A DNA stretch of 32,887 nucleotides from Rhodanobacteraceae bacterium (lineage in GTDB: Bacteria > Acidobacteriota > Terriglobia > Terriglobales > Acidobacteriaceae). The translations under genes and the position numbers were made by a program. The notes beneath the pieces are model-generated. The model saw only the letters and a list, made by a program, of their open reading frames with translations, made no database searches and had not been told where the DNA came from. The DNA lies in assembly GCA_025350865.1 (NCBI GenBank), contig JANXWZ010000116.1:1-32887 (forward strand). Reading direction: 5' to 3'. Of the stretch, positions 1-8,660 are shown one piece after another; position 1 is the first letter of the stretch; every line of letters starts with the position of its first letter.

Positions 1-2
1 TG

Positions 3-599
3 CTACTTCTGGCGCGATCCGATCGTGCCACTGGCGATAAGGCTAACGCAGGCGAGACAGTACGCGAAGCGCTCAAAACTCTGGCTCCGGTGCCGGTCGG
101 TGCCAATAAGTCCATCACGCAAACCATGCTGGAACTGGAAGCCACAGGCATCGATTCGAATCGATATCGTGGCAATGGCTTCATTTGGATGTCGCTAAGG
201 ACTTGTTGCGGGAAGCTGGCGAGGTATACCTTTCAAAAACAATTGGTATGATCGACCCCGCCAAAAAACTCAGCGGTGGCAGACCTCGATAACCTGTTGA
301 AGATCAAAGCTGATGCCCTCACCAGTCCGGACGCAAATCTGTACAGATTTTTCCGAAAATGTGATGATACCCGCACGTCCCACCATTTGTGCATGTGGTT
401 GGCGCGAAATCGCCAAGGCGCTCAGCGAGCAAAAGCAGATCTCGAAAAGTGCATTGGCCTGAAGTCACTATTCGAGGATGTTCAGTCCAGCGGGGGGCTA
501 AGACGCTTTCGAATCTCGCGCCGTCTTCAGGGCAACGCATTAGGTGAATACCGATACGCTGAGGCCTATGGCTTTGAAGAGCAGCACGGTCCTTACTGA
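3..599 (+). pseudogene. Unrecognised open frame, probably a decayed gene (partial at window start)
   Basis: One forward frame is open from the window edge to a TGA at 249-251. The same frame then continues open, from a GTG at 276, to a TGA at 597-599. If the stop is ignored the frame gives about 198 residues. I recognise no domain. The downstream part (107 residues from GTG 276) is rich in Arg, Leu and Asp and could be a small hypothetical protein by itself, but no Shine-Dalgarno sequence precedes the GTG. The frame runs convergently into the GH54 gene and overlaps its last few bases. It could be a remnant of a regulator or mobile-element gene. The rest of the first 275 bases shows nothing else I can support. 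Confidence 0.25.
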
Positions 600-3500
600 G
601 GTCTCCGGTAATAGTGATTAGGCGCGCCGGGTGTGGAGGCGCTTCCGGCAACCTGCGTCGAGCTTGCATGGGCCTGCGTCAATACCGATGTGAGCGTGAT
701 GCCGGTGCCGGCGATCTGGTCACCAGTCGCGTGGGCGAGCGTCAGGGGAGCCGTCAGCGTGATTAGGCCGATGCCTCTTCTAGTGAAATAATTTACGACA
801 ACGGTCTCCAAGTTTGCCCCTTCGCCGATGGTGATAGTCTGGCCCGGACTGAAACCAACCGTGCTGTCGACTGGAATTACAGTGGCGCCCACGGGGGTGG
901 GAGCGCTCACCGTAGTGCCTCCTGCGGTGCCTACCGTGGCGATGACGGCCGTCTCGAGGCCTGCACCGCTATCAATTCTGACCGTTTGTCCGGCGCTAAA
1001 GCCGATCACGCTGGCGACTTTAATATTGGTCGTGGCAATGGCCGATGGTACGGACAAGGTGGTGGCGGGCGACGTGAGGAAATCATCGCAGTTGCTATCG
1101 GTGTCGTGGCCGTCTGGGAAGCGGCCTGAACTTGTATCAGAAGCGCCATCGGCCGAAATAACTGACCCGAAGACGGTACCTGGGCCGGGTGCCGTCACGA
1201 AGCAGCCACCCGCTGTTGCCGCAGAGGTGGCATGGTCACCCTCGCTGGACCACGGGTCTACAAGCAGGCCGTAATTCAGGCTATCGACAACCAGTCCAGA
1301 GGCATCACGCAGAACCATGTTGCCGCCTCTGATCGAAACGAGATTGTCGAAGCTGACGTACATAGTGGAAAGGGTAGGGCCACCGAACCACTGATTGGGT
1401 TTCGGCGTGCCCTGGTAGCCCGCGGTCGTGACCGTAGCGTCGTATACGACGGCGCTGATCGCGTGATCTTTTGCCAGAGGACTGACGAGCGTGATGCCGG
1501 TGCCGAGAGCCTGGACGGGTTCGTTGCTTGTGTGAACAAAGGCCGTGGCCGGCTGGAAGCTGATTCCCGTTCCTTGATTGCTAAAGGGGAGGTTAGCGGC
1601 GTGGGCAAACTTCAGCGGTGCAGCCAAATCGATGCCTGTGCCCAGTACTACCGCCGATTCGCCAATGGCGTGGGACTCGGCGAAGGCGGGCATAAAGTCC
1701 AAGCCGGTGCCGGTCGGGCCCTGGTTACCTACGGCGGTGATAGTGTACGTCTTCAGGTTCACTGGTGTGCCAATGATGACCTTGTCGCCTGCGGTGAATC
1801 CAGTGACGCTGCGGACCTTGATGTTGGTGGCGCCGACGGGCGCGTCTGCCACGAGCGTAGTGTGGCTTGCCGGGGTGCCAACCTTCCTGACCGTGACCGT
1901 CTCAATGCCGTGGCCGGGACTATCGATGTCCAGCCTGATCTTGTCGCCCACCGAGAAGTTTTCGAGGGACGTGATCTGGGTGTTGGCTGCGAGGGACATC
2001 ACCTGAATGTTGGTGGCTCCGGCGGGCACGTCGGACGCCAGGTAGGCTTGCGTGCCCGGCTTGCCGATCGCGGTGACTGTCGCCACTTCGTATTTCTCGA
2101 CGGCTTTTCCGACGGTCGGGTAGGTCGCTCCATAGCCGAGGGCGATCTTCTCGCCGACTACAAAACCTGCGACGCTTGCCACGGGCACATTGGTCGAACC
2201 GACGGGGATGGTGATCACCGGAGCAACCGATCCAGCTTCAGGGACTGGTAGCCACACGGTGGTATTGACTGACGCCGCCGTCCCGAGCTGGGCGATCTTG
2301 CGGGACTCCGCGTTGGCGCCGGTGTCGATGCTGATCGCATCGCCAACGGACATACCCGTTGTGCTCCTGACCTTGAGGGTGGCATCGCCAGCAGTTGTAG
2401 GAATCGCGAGCCCGGAGTTGGCTAGACCGAACAGATAGTAGCCGCCAGCTGCAAGCTTCGTCCCCGCCGGAACTTTCACCGAAGAGAAGATCGCAGTTTG
2501 GGAGGGGTGCTCGGTCAAGGTCCAGTTGGAGATGTCAGTGCTGCTGGATCCGGCGTTGTAGAGCTCGATGAAGGAGTCCGTGGTGTTGGTGGGAGGACCG
2601 GAGCTGATACGGAATTCGTTGAGTTTGATCGGGCTGACGTTCCGTACCTTCTCAGCGATTGTCTCGGTGTATTTGCCTCCACTCGCGTTGGTCCACGTAG
2701 CGTTTCCGATCAGGTCGCGGTTAAGAACTGCTGGCCCCGACGTGACCTGGAAGGTGGCGCTCACGCTTGCGCCCGGTGCGACCGGATCTGCGAATGTCCT
2801 GGATGTGTCAGTGGTGCCGGAAACAACGGAAGTCCACTGTTTGCTGGGCACGGCGATGCTCAACTTGACGCCCGTTGCGGGGGCTGCGGTCATGTTTGTG
2901 AACGTCACAGTAGTATCTTGGGAAGATTCGGGGGAGAAGGTCTGGAGCCCTGGCGGAGTAGCAATGGATGAAGCTGGCGCGAGGATCACCGGCTGCACGG
3001 CATACTTTGCAGCCACGACATTAGCCTGCACGAGCTGGTCGGTGGCGTCAGCCGGAAAGGTGCCTGAGGCTGTCATTGCGGCTTCGTAGAATGTGCCCTG
3101 CGACTGGTTACCGTTGTCGCCTCCGTTGCCTAGAAGGATTGCTCCCTGCTTTCGCATCGGGTCATAGCTTGAGTCGATGCGTGGGCCGTTATAGATGACC
3201 GACAGCGCACCCTGCTGCGAGTCGCCGCCCATGGACGTCCAATGGTGAGGTTCACCTTTGGCCACTGCCGTCACGAATCGAGAGGTGGTAGTTGGCAGGT
3301 TGGCGCAGAGTTTGCCTCCATTCGGATTGACGCAACCGACGAGATTATTCTCCTGGTCAGTCATGACCCATGGGCCCGGGGGTATTCCGTGATACCAGGA
3401 CGAGGAGTTGCCGTAGTAGGTCGTCTCCATGGTGCCGTTGTCATCGTCCCGGCTATCGATCTCGGCATTGCCATAGTCGAAACAGCAGCCTGAGTTGAAA

Positions 3501-4087
3501 TGCAGGCCGTTGATAACCCAGTAAGTTCCCTCAGCCTGGTCGTCGACCGCGGTGCCTTTCGCGTCGTTCTGGCGCAGGCCCATGCCCGGCGCGATGAAGA
3601 GGCCATAGACTTTGTGACCCATAATCGAAACCGGCGCCATATCGGCAACCGGCAGGTTGTTAAAGCCACCCATGGAGGGACCGCTGAAACCGCCGCGCGG
3701 CGCCTGGATGAGGTCATTGTGCTTGGGTGATTGATCGTACAGCTTGCTGATCCAGCAGTACGTGTTGGCGCAAAACGCATCCTGAGCCGCGACGTTCGCA
3801 TATCCGCCCGGATCCGGGGCGGGCGACGAGGAGGGCTTGACTACGCCGATGTCCAAGGTCTTAAGGTCGGACTGGCGTAGGATCTGGTAGAGCGGACCGT
3901 TATAAGAGGCGTACAGCGCGCGTGTGGTGCTATGGGCGGCCACACAGGGATCGCCGGCGGCGGCGTAGATGTCACATGGGCCTTGCGGCCTTCCAGAGGC
4001 AGCCTGCCTTCCTCCGCTGGATTGCGCCATCGCTAACGTGACGCCATTCAGCGCGAGTATAAGTGCAAGATTCATTCTCGTTTTCAT
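593..4087 (-). CDS. Secreted GH54 alpha-L-arabinofuranosidase with NEW3, lamin-tail and repeat modules
   Basis: 1,164 residues. An N-terminal signal peptide (about 1-21, ending AMA-Q) is followed by a domain at about 36-362 that closely resembles the fungal GH54 AbfB catalytic domain. Landmarks are the GPCDIY start, CVAAHSTTRALY, the vicinal cysteine pair C201-C202 in CCFDYGNAE, the predicted nucleophile Glu246 in DQENNL and the predicted acid/base Asp324 in GGDN. GH54 enzymes release terminal alpha-L-arabinofuranosyl groups from arabinan and arabinoxylan. The fungal arabinose-binding CBM42 is not seen. Instead there is a NEW3-like beta-sandwich (about 370-480), a lamin-tail domain (487-563, resuming 886-1005) and six copies of a Thr/Val/Gly-rich repeat, four of them inside the lamin-tail domain. 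The start ATG has GAGGGA a few bases upstream. Secretion is likely; cell-surface retention through the tail is a guess. Confidence 0.9.
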   Translation of the reverse strand: MKTRMNLALILALNGVTLAMAQSSGGRQAASGRPQGPCDIYAAAGDPCVAAHSTTRALYASYNGPLYQILRQSDLKTLDIGVVKPSSSPAPDPGGYANVAAQDAFCANTYCWISKLYDQSPKHNDLIQAPRGGFSGPSMGGFNNLPVADMAPVSIMGHKVYGLFIAPGMGLRQNDAKGTAVDDQAEGTYWVINGLHFNSGCCFDYGNAEIDSRDDDNGTMETTYYGNSSSWYHGIPPGPWVMTDQENNLVGCVNPNGGKLCANLPTTTSRFVTAVAKGEPHHWTSMGGDSQQGALSVIYNGPRIDSSYDPMRKQGAILLGNGGDNGNQSQGTFYEAAMTASGTFPADATDQLVQANVVAAKYAVQPVILAPASSIATPPGLQTFSPESSQDTTVTFTNMTAAPATGVKLSIAVPSKQWTSVVSGTTDTSRTFADPVAPGASVSATFQVTSGPAVLNRDLIGNATWTNASGGKYTETIAEKVRNVSPIKLNEFRISSGPPTNTTDSFIELYNAGSSSTDISNWTLTEHPSQTAIFSSVKVPAGTKLAAGGYYLFGLANSGLAIPTTAGDATLKVRSTTGMSVGDAISIDTGANAESRKIAQLGTAASVNTTVWLPVPEAGSVAPVITIPVGSTNVPVASVAGFVVGEKIALGYGATYPTVGKAVEKYEVATVTAIGKPGTQAYLASDVPAGATNIQVMSLAANTQITSLENFSVGDKIRLDIDSPGHGIETVTVRKVGTPASHTTLVADAPVGATNIKVRSVTGFTAGDKVIIGTPVNLKTYTITAVGNQGPTGTGLDFMPAFAESHAIGESAVVLGTGIDLAAPLKFAHAANLPFSNQGTGISFQPATAFVHTSNEPVQALGTGITLVSPLAKDHAISAVVYDATVTTAGYQGTPKPNQWFGGPTLSTMYVSFDNLVSIRGGNMVLRDASGLVVDSLNYGLLVDPWSSEGDHATSAATAGGCFVTAPGPGTVFGSVISADGASDTSSGRFPDGHDTDSNCDDFLTSPATTLSVPSAIATTNIKVASVIGFSAGQTVRIDSGAGLETAVIATVGTAGGTTVSAPTPVGATVIPVDSTVGFSPGQTITIGEGANLETVVVNYFTRRGIGLITLTAPLTLAHATGDQIAGTGITLTSVLTQAHASSTQVAGSASTPGAPNHYYRRPQ

Positions 4088-4112
4088 GCATGTCCCTCTA
4101 CTTCCATGTTGT

Positions 4113-4125
4113 GCAAACGTTTCCT
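4113..4125 (-). promoter_or_regulatory. LacI-type operator-like palindrome upstream of GH54
   Basis: The plus strand reads GCAAACGTTTCCT, with a perfect 8-bp palindrome AAACGTTT at 4115-4122. This is the central CG-containing form typical of LacI-family operators. It lies about 28-35 bases upstream of the GH54 start codon, where a bound repressor could block transcription. The core AGGAAACGTTT (minus strand) recurs beside the TonB receptor 1 promoter near 12277-12287. No LacI-family gene is present in the window. I see no convincing -35/-10 pair for GH54. Confidence 0.5.
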
Positions 4126-4253
4126 AAAGTTCAGGACCACGACGAGATTCAAGTCCAATTCACGCTGATTATCGATCTATCCCTGAGGTATCCGTCTCGT
4201 GGATACTACCGACTTGTACGAAACCCTGTACAGAGGCGAGGACGCTTGTCTCT

Positions 4254-5606
4254 CTAGTTCGGATACATCTGGCCCGGACGAACGATCCTTATCATGTGGT
4301 CCGTAAACTGTGAATGCATCTCTGGAAGATAGTATTTTGGCATGTGGCAACTGACGCAGTTAGCTGTTGCCTTTGGACACATGGGTGGGGCGACTGCCGA
4401 CCGGAGAGTAGAAGGTCTTAGAGTCTCTTCATGTCGCGAGTTGTGGCACCCTAGACACTTTTGGTCATAGACCGCGGCATCGCGAACCAGGGGTTCGTGC
4501 GGATCGTGGCACGCGGTGCAGGTAAGGCGCGCGTCCTCCGTCCGTTCCCAGCAGCGGCTCTTTTCGATACGATACGGCTGAAAACGAATACTGCTGAGAC
4601 CACTCGACCCTGGGTTGAGCGCAACATCGATCAGTGTCCTGTGGCAGGCCCCGCAGAAGTCAATCGAGCCCGACGGCGTTAGGTAGGCTGGATTGAAGAT
4701 GGTCTTAATCGGTTTAGCGTTAGCATGATCTTCGGCGGCCTTACTGTGTTCCAGTCCAGGTCCGTGGCAAGCTTCGCAGTGGACGCCCGGAACGGCTTTC
4801 TCGGGGTTGAGCCCACCCCCTACCGACGAGGCCGTGGTGTGGCATGCGAAACACCGGGCGGCGTCTCGTGTGGAAAGACGATTTCCAACGGCCTTCTCTA
4901 GCGAACCCTCCAGCGCCGTCTTATGACCTGGAGTCATATCCAGGGTGTGGGTGGCTGAGAAACTGCTCATCTGAGCTTCGTAGAGACCCCCTGGGCCATC
5001 GAGAAGATAACTCGTGCCATGGAGCCCGGCGCCAAAAGCCCAGAGGACCCTGGACGAGACTGCGTGACCGCCAGATGCGACTTCGAGTGACCATCCATCG
5101 CTCGATGCGACTAATCGATACGAATAGGGTCCACTTTCGAAACGTCCTGATGGCGGTTCCGCAACTTGTTTGCTGTCGGAAAGCCGGAGGGCCGCTTTCG
5201 CCATGGCGGTATTCGCTTGGCTGGAATACTCCTCAGCGTGACACTTTCCGCAGGTGGCTGCGCCCGCATAAGCGTTGTCGGGCTTTGTGGCTTTCGTGGG
5301 CCACCAACCTTTGGCAGCTACATGGTCTTCGGTCGAACCCGGGAATTCGCTGCTTTTCTGCGCTACGACTGGCAGGACCAGCAACGCCATTGCGATGCAG
5401 AGAATGGCGGATGCAATGCTCCAGGTCGTCGCGCCGATCGAGTTGTTCGGGTTTCGCAATGGAGGTTCGGCCCCAGTGGTGTTGCATGCAACAGCGGTTG
5501 CACGGTTGTTCTTTTTTATACACCCGGGCAGCCACATCACGGGTGGCCAGAACCAGGGCTTATGCACGCTGGTAGCACCATCAGTCCATCGTCTAGAATT
5601 CGTCAT
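4254..5606 (-). CDS. Seven-haem c-type cytochrome, membrane-anchored or periplasmic
   Basis: About 450 residues from the ATG at 5604-5606. A hydrophobic segment (about residues 60-83, ending VVAQ) is a signal anchor or signal peptide. The rest contains seven CXXCH haem-binding motifs: CGKCH, CFACH, CEACH, CGACH, CTACH, CLGCH and CVSCH. The layout resembles cytochrome c554-type electron-transfer proteins that occur with TPR and CRTAC1 proteins in Acidobacteriota. Its electron partner is not visible. The start is uncertain: 5606 and a later ATG at 5537 both lack a clear Shine-Dalgarno site, and 5606 lies base-to-base with a forward ATG at 5605. The gene is divergent from the TPR gene. Confidence 0.85.
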   Translation of the reverse strand: MTNSRRWTDGATSVHKPWFWPPVMWLPGCIKKNNRATAVACNTTGAEPPLRNPNNSIGATTWSIASAILCIAMALLVLPVVAQKSSEFPGSTEDHVAAKGWWPTKATKPDNAYAGAATCGKCHAEEYSSQANTAMAKAALRLSDSKQVAEPPSGRFESGPYSYRLVASSDGWSLEVASGGHAVSSRVLWAFGAGLHGTSYLLDGPGGLYEAQMSSFSATHTLDMTPGHKTALEGSLEKAVGNRLSTRDAARCFACHTTASSVGGGLNPEKAVPGVHCEACHGPGLEHSKAAEDHANAKPIKTIFNPAYLTPSGSIDFCGACHRTLIDVALNPGSSGLSSIRFQPYRIEKSRCWERTEDARLTCTACHDPHEPLVRDAAVYDQKCLGCHNSRHEETLRPSTLRSAVAPPMCPKATANCVSCHMPKYYLPEMHSQFTDHMIRIVRPGQMYPN

Positions 5607-5664
5607 GCTGAAATGGACACGCAGTTGCGACTTGAGCAGGGCGGCGTTGCGGAACGGTAGACTC

Positions 5665-6831
5665 GTGCGCCGGATTATAGTGGCGTGGTCATGGGAGTAC
5701 ACACTGCGTTCGGCGAGGTGTGCGGTTTTCGTGAGCGCTGCAACCGTCTGTTGCATGGCGAACGGGCAGGCCGATCAGGCGACGAAGTTGATGCAGCAGG
5801 GCAAATTCCATGAGGCTGAGATGGTTTTGCGTAATCTAGCCGCTCAGCACCCGAGAGACGCGTCCGTGCACAGCATCCTCGGCGCCGCACTGGCACAGCA
5901 GGGTGAGTTGGTTTCCGCCGTCAGGGAGTATCGCGCGTCGCTTGCGCTCGATGCGCACCAGCCGAGCGTCGAAGTTCTTCTAGGGATGTCCGAGTTCAAG
6001 CAAGGCCATTTTAGGGAGGCCGTTACCGCACTCAAAATAGCGAAAGCAGCACTCCCTACGGATGCCCGCAGCACCTTGCTGCTGGGAATGAGTTACTTCG
6101 GCCTGCATCAGTACAAGGATGCCGTTCCTTACCTTCAAAGCGCGAGCAAGGCTGATCCGGGCAACGTTGAACTACGCGGAGTGCTTGCCCAGGGTTGCCT
6201 CTGGAGCCATCAGTTCGACTGTGCCATGGCCGAGTTTCGCGGCATCCTCGCTGTCAATCCTGATGCCACTCAAGCTCACATGCTACTAGCTCAGGCGCTG
6301 GATGCAATGGGGAAGACAGACGAGGCGATTGAGGAGTTGGATGCGACCGCGTCGAGTTCGCCAAGCGAGCCGCTCGTCCATTTTGAGCTGGGCTATTTGT
6401 TTTACAAGAAGGACGACTATGACAAGGCAATCCTGGAATTGCGCCGCGAGATCAAAAACAATCCGGGTTATGCTCAGTCGTATCTGTATCTCGGAGATAT
6501 TGCGCTGAAACAGGATGACGTAGCGACGGCCGAACCTCTGCTGAAGAAGGCGATTGCGTTGGAGAGCGATCTGCGCGGTGCGTATCTCGATCTCGGCGTG
6601 ATTTATGCGCAACGAAGTAAAAACACCGCGGCCCTTGATGCTTTCAAACGCGCCGTCAAGCTGGATCCGACGCAGCCCGACGCACACTATCGCTTAGGTC
6701 GTCTCTACACGGCACTCGGCCAGAAGGAAAATGCGCGTCTCGAATTCGACAAGACCAAGAGTCTACACAGTAAAGCGGAGGACTCACTCATCGAAAAAGT
6801 CTCTGGCAACGCAAGTGACGCCCCCAAATGA
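5665..6831 (+). CDS. Exported tetratricopeptide-repeat protein
   Basis: About 388 residues from a GTG at 5665. An Arg-rich start and a hydrophobic stretch with CCMANGQA suggest a signal peptide, after which roughly nine or ten TPR units run to the C-terminus, with recurring patterns such as LGxxxxxxGxxxxA and A-x-x-x-x-P. TPR arrays serve as protein-protein scaffolds. The stop codon overlaps the start of the downstream CRTAC1 gene (ATGA at 6828-6831), so the two are translationally coupled and probably work together in the envelope. The frame is open well upstream of 5665 and an ATG at 5605 is possible. GTG 5665 was chosen because it leaves a short divergent intergenic space and places the hydrophobic segment near the N-terminus. 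Confidence 0.8.
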   Translation: MRRIIVAWSWEYTLRSARCAVFVSAATVCCMANGQADQATKLMQQGKFHEAEMVLRNLAAQHPRDASVHSILGAALAQQGELVSAVREYRASLALDAHQPSVEVLLGMSEFKQGHFREAVTALKIAKAALPTDARSTLLLGMSYFGLHQYKDAVPYLQSASKADPGNVELRGVLAQGCLWSHQFDCAMAEFRGILAVNPDATQAHMLLAQALDAMGKTDEAIEELDATASSSPSEPLVHFELGYLFYKKDDYDKAILELRREIKNNPGYAQSYLYLGDIALKQDDVATAEPLLKKAIALESDLRGAYLDLGVIYAQRSKNTAALDAFKRAVKLDPTQPDAHYRLGRLYTALGQKENARLEFDKTKSLHSKAEDSLIEKVSGNASDAPK

Positions 6832-8612
6832 TCCATCGTGAGCGGTTCTCACGTCGCGAGTTTCTGTTGCTAAGTTCCGCCTCCTCTTTGGCGATGGCGC
6901 AGGGAGTGACGACGCGCGATCTCAAGCCGCAGCGAAGAGGAAAAGCTTCCGGGCTGCCTTTTCTTGCTAAGTTTACCGATGTGGCAGAGCAAGCGGGACT
7001 GGTCCATCCAGTCATATACGGTGGTGTTCACAACAAGACTTACATCCTGGAGACCGTGGGCTGCGGTGTGGCGTTCCTTGATTACGACAACGATGGCTGG
7101 CTCGACATCTTTGTGCTGTGCGGAACACGCATAGACGGTCCGGTTCCCGGCGCAACCAATCGGCTCTATAAGAACAACCGCGACGGCACCTTCACGGATG
7201 TGACCGAAAAGGCGGGACTGGTGAGGACAGGATGGGCGAGTGCCGTAACCGTGGCCGATTACGACAACAACGGCTTCGACGATATCTTCATCACCTACTA
7301 TGGCCAGAATGTTCTCTACCGGAACAACGGAGATGGCACTTTTACCGACGTGACCAGAAAGGCGGGTCTGCTCTATGACGGGCCGACGCGCTGGGGCTCC
7401 GGATGCACGTTCGTTGACTACGATCGCGATGGGAATCTTGACCTCTTCGTTGCCAACTATGTGGATCTCCAGATGGAGCGGATCCCGAAGCCCGGAGCCA
7501 ATCCCTTTTGCAATTTTCATGGCGTAGGGGTGAACTGCGGCCCCAAGGGACTGCCGATGCCGCGCAACTACCTCTACCGAAACCAGGGAGATGGCACCTT
7601 CCGCGATGTGACATCCGAGAGTGGGATTGCAAAGGCAGATCGAACCTACTCCATGACAGCCGTTGCGGCCGACTTTGGGAACACTGGCTGGTCAGATATC
7701 TACGTCGCGTCCGACTCGACACCGAGTCTGTTCTTCAAAAATGGGAGAAACGGCACCTTCGTCGAGGAGGGACATCAGAGCGGCGTGGCACTGAGTGACG
7801 ACGGCAAGGAGCAGGCGGGAATGGGGATCGCCGTCGGCGATTACAACCTCGACGGGAAGCTCGATATCTTCAAAACTCATTTTCTGGACGACACGAGCGT
7901 ACTCTACCGAAATGACGGCGACACTGGATTCTCCGACGTAACGACAGCCTCTGGGATTGGTGTAGAGACTCGGTACATTGGATGGGGAGCCGGCTTCGCC
8001 GACTTTGATAATAACGGTCTTCTCGATCTTGCCGTGGTCACCGGATCGGTATACCCGGAGGTCGAGGCGCCGTTTCCCAAGTACCCCCTCAAAACGCCTC
8101 GATATCTCTTCCGAAACCTCGGTGACGGGAAGTTCGAGCAATTAATTGAGGAAGCGGGGCGTGGAATCGCTGATGCTCACTGTAGCCGGGGCTGCGCGTT
8201 TGGCGATTTCGATAACGATGGCGACGTAGATATGGTCATCATCAACTTAAACGAGCCACCCTCGCTTTTGAGGAATGACGTATCAAGCGAATCAAAGTGG
8301 CTTAAGGTATTACTGGTTGGAACGAAGTCGAACCGAAGCGCGATTGGCTCACGCGTCCTTGCCCGATACGGCGGTAAGGTCCAGGCACAAGCGGTGATGG
8401 CGCAGTCGAGCTTCTATTCGGTGAATGATCGCCGGCTGCACTTTGGTTTGGGCGCGAACCTGCGCGCAGACCTCGAGGTGCATTGGACCAATGGCCTGGT
8501 GGAACGCTTCGCGAATATCGAATGTAATCAGCTGGTGACGATTACCGAAGGCAGAGGTTTGGTGAAGTCTGCGCTCTCTGGTTTGCAAAAGAAGACATCT
8601 TCACAAACTTGA
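6828..8612 (+). CDS. CRTAC1-family protein (FG-GAP/VCBS repeats plus ASPIC/UnbV domain), Tat-exported
   Basis: 594 residues. The N-terminus FSRREFLLLSSASSLAMAQ is a good twin-arginine signal, predicting export of a folded, probably metal-containing protein. Residues from about 40 to 480 carry repeated calcium-binding-type loops (DYDNDG, DYDNNG, DYDRDG, DYNLDG, DFDNNG, DFDNDG), each followed by LDIF-like strands, forming an integrin-like beta-propeller. The last about 70 residues match the ASPIC/UnbV module (AIGSRV, HFGLG, VHWTNG). The function of this widespread family in Acidobacteriota is not settled; pairing with a TPR protein and a cytochrome c is recurrent. ATGA overlap with the TPR gene shows an operon. 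A strong hairpin lies directly downstream. Confidence 0.93.
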   Translation: MIHRERFSRREFLLLSSASSLAMAQGVTTRDLKPQRRGKASGLPFLAKFTDVAEQAGLVHPVIYGGVHNKTYILETVGCGVAFLDYDNDGWLDIFVLCGTRIDGPVPGATNRLYKNNRDGTFTDVTEKAGLVRTGWASAVTVADYDNNGFDDIFITYYGQNVLYRNNGDGTFTDVTRKAGLLYDGPTRWGSGCTFVDYDRDGNLDLFVANYVDLQMERIPKPGANPFCNFHGVGVNCGPKGLPMPRNYLYRNQGDGTFRDVTSESGIAKADRTYSMTAVAADFGNTGWSDIYVASDSTPSLFFKNGRNGTFVEEGHQSGVALSDDGKEQAGMGIAVGDYNLDGKLDIFKTHFLDDTSVLYRNDGDTGFSDVTTASGIGVETRYIGWGAGFADFDNNGLLDLAVVTGSVYPEVEAPFPKYPLKTPRYLFRNLGDGKFEQLIEEAGRGIADAHCSRGCAFGDFDNDGDVDMVIINLNEPPSLLRNDVSSESKWLKVLLVGTKSNRSAIGSRVLARYGGKVQAQAVMAQSSFYSVNDRRLHFGLGANLRADLEVHWTNGLVERFANIECNQLVTITEGRGLVKSALSGLQKKTSSQT

Positions 8613-8614
8613 AA

Positions 8615-8641
8615 ATGGGGCGCGGTCAGCCCGCGCCCCAT
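8615..8641. terminator. Bidirectional hairpin terminator between convergent genes
   Basis: An 11-bp perfect stem (8615-8625 pairs with 8631-8641), very GC-rich, with a 5-base loop. It sits three bases after the CRTAC1 stop and 19 bases beyond the TonB receptor 1 stop. On the minus strand the stem is followed by a short T-rich run; on the plus strand the T-run is poor. It most likely ends both transcripts. Confidence 0.8.
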
Positions 8642-8660
8642 CCTGTTGAAAGGGTGAACG

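Noticed and set aside
1232..2251. Long forward open frame (339 codons) across the GH54 gene
   Set aside because: It is antisense to the repeat region of GH54, has no recognisable domain or Shine-Dalgarno site, and its length follows from the GC-rich repeats.
5604..5607. Start codons of the cytochrome and TPR genes overlapping face to face (CATG)
   Set aside because: Neither start has a ribosome binding site and a divergent pair needs promoter space; later starts are more likely for at least one gene, so this is not presented as a real overlap.
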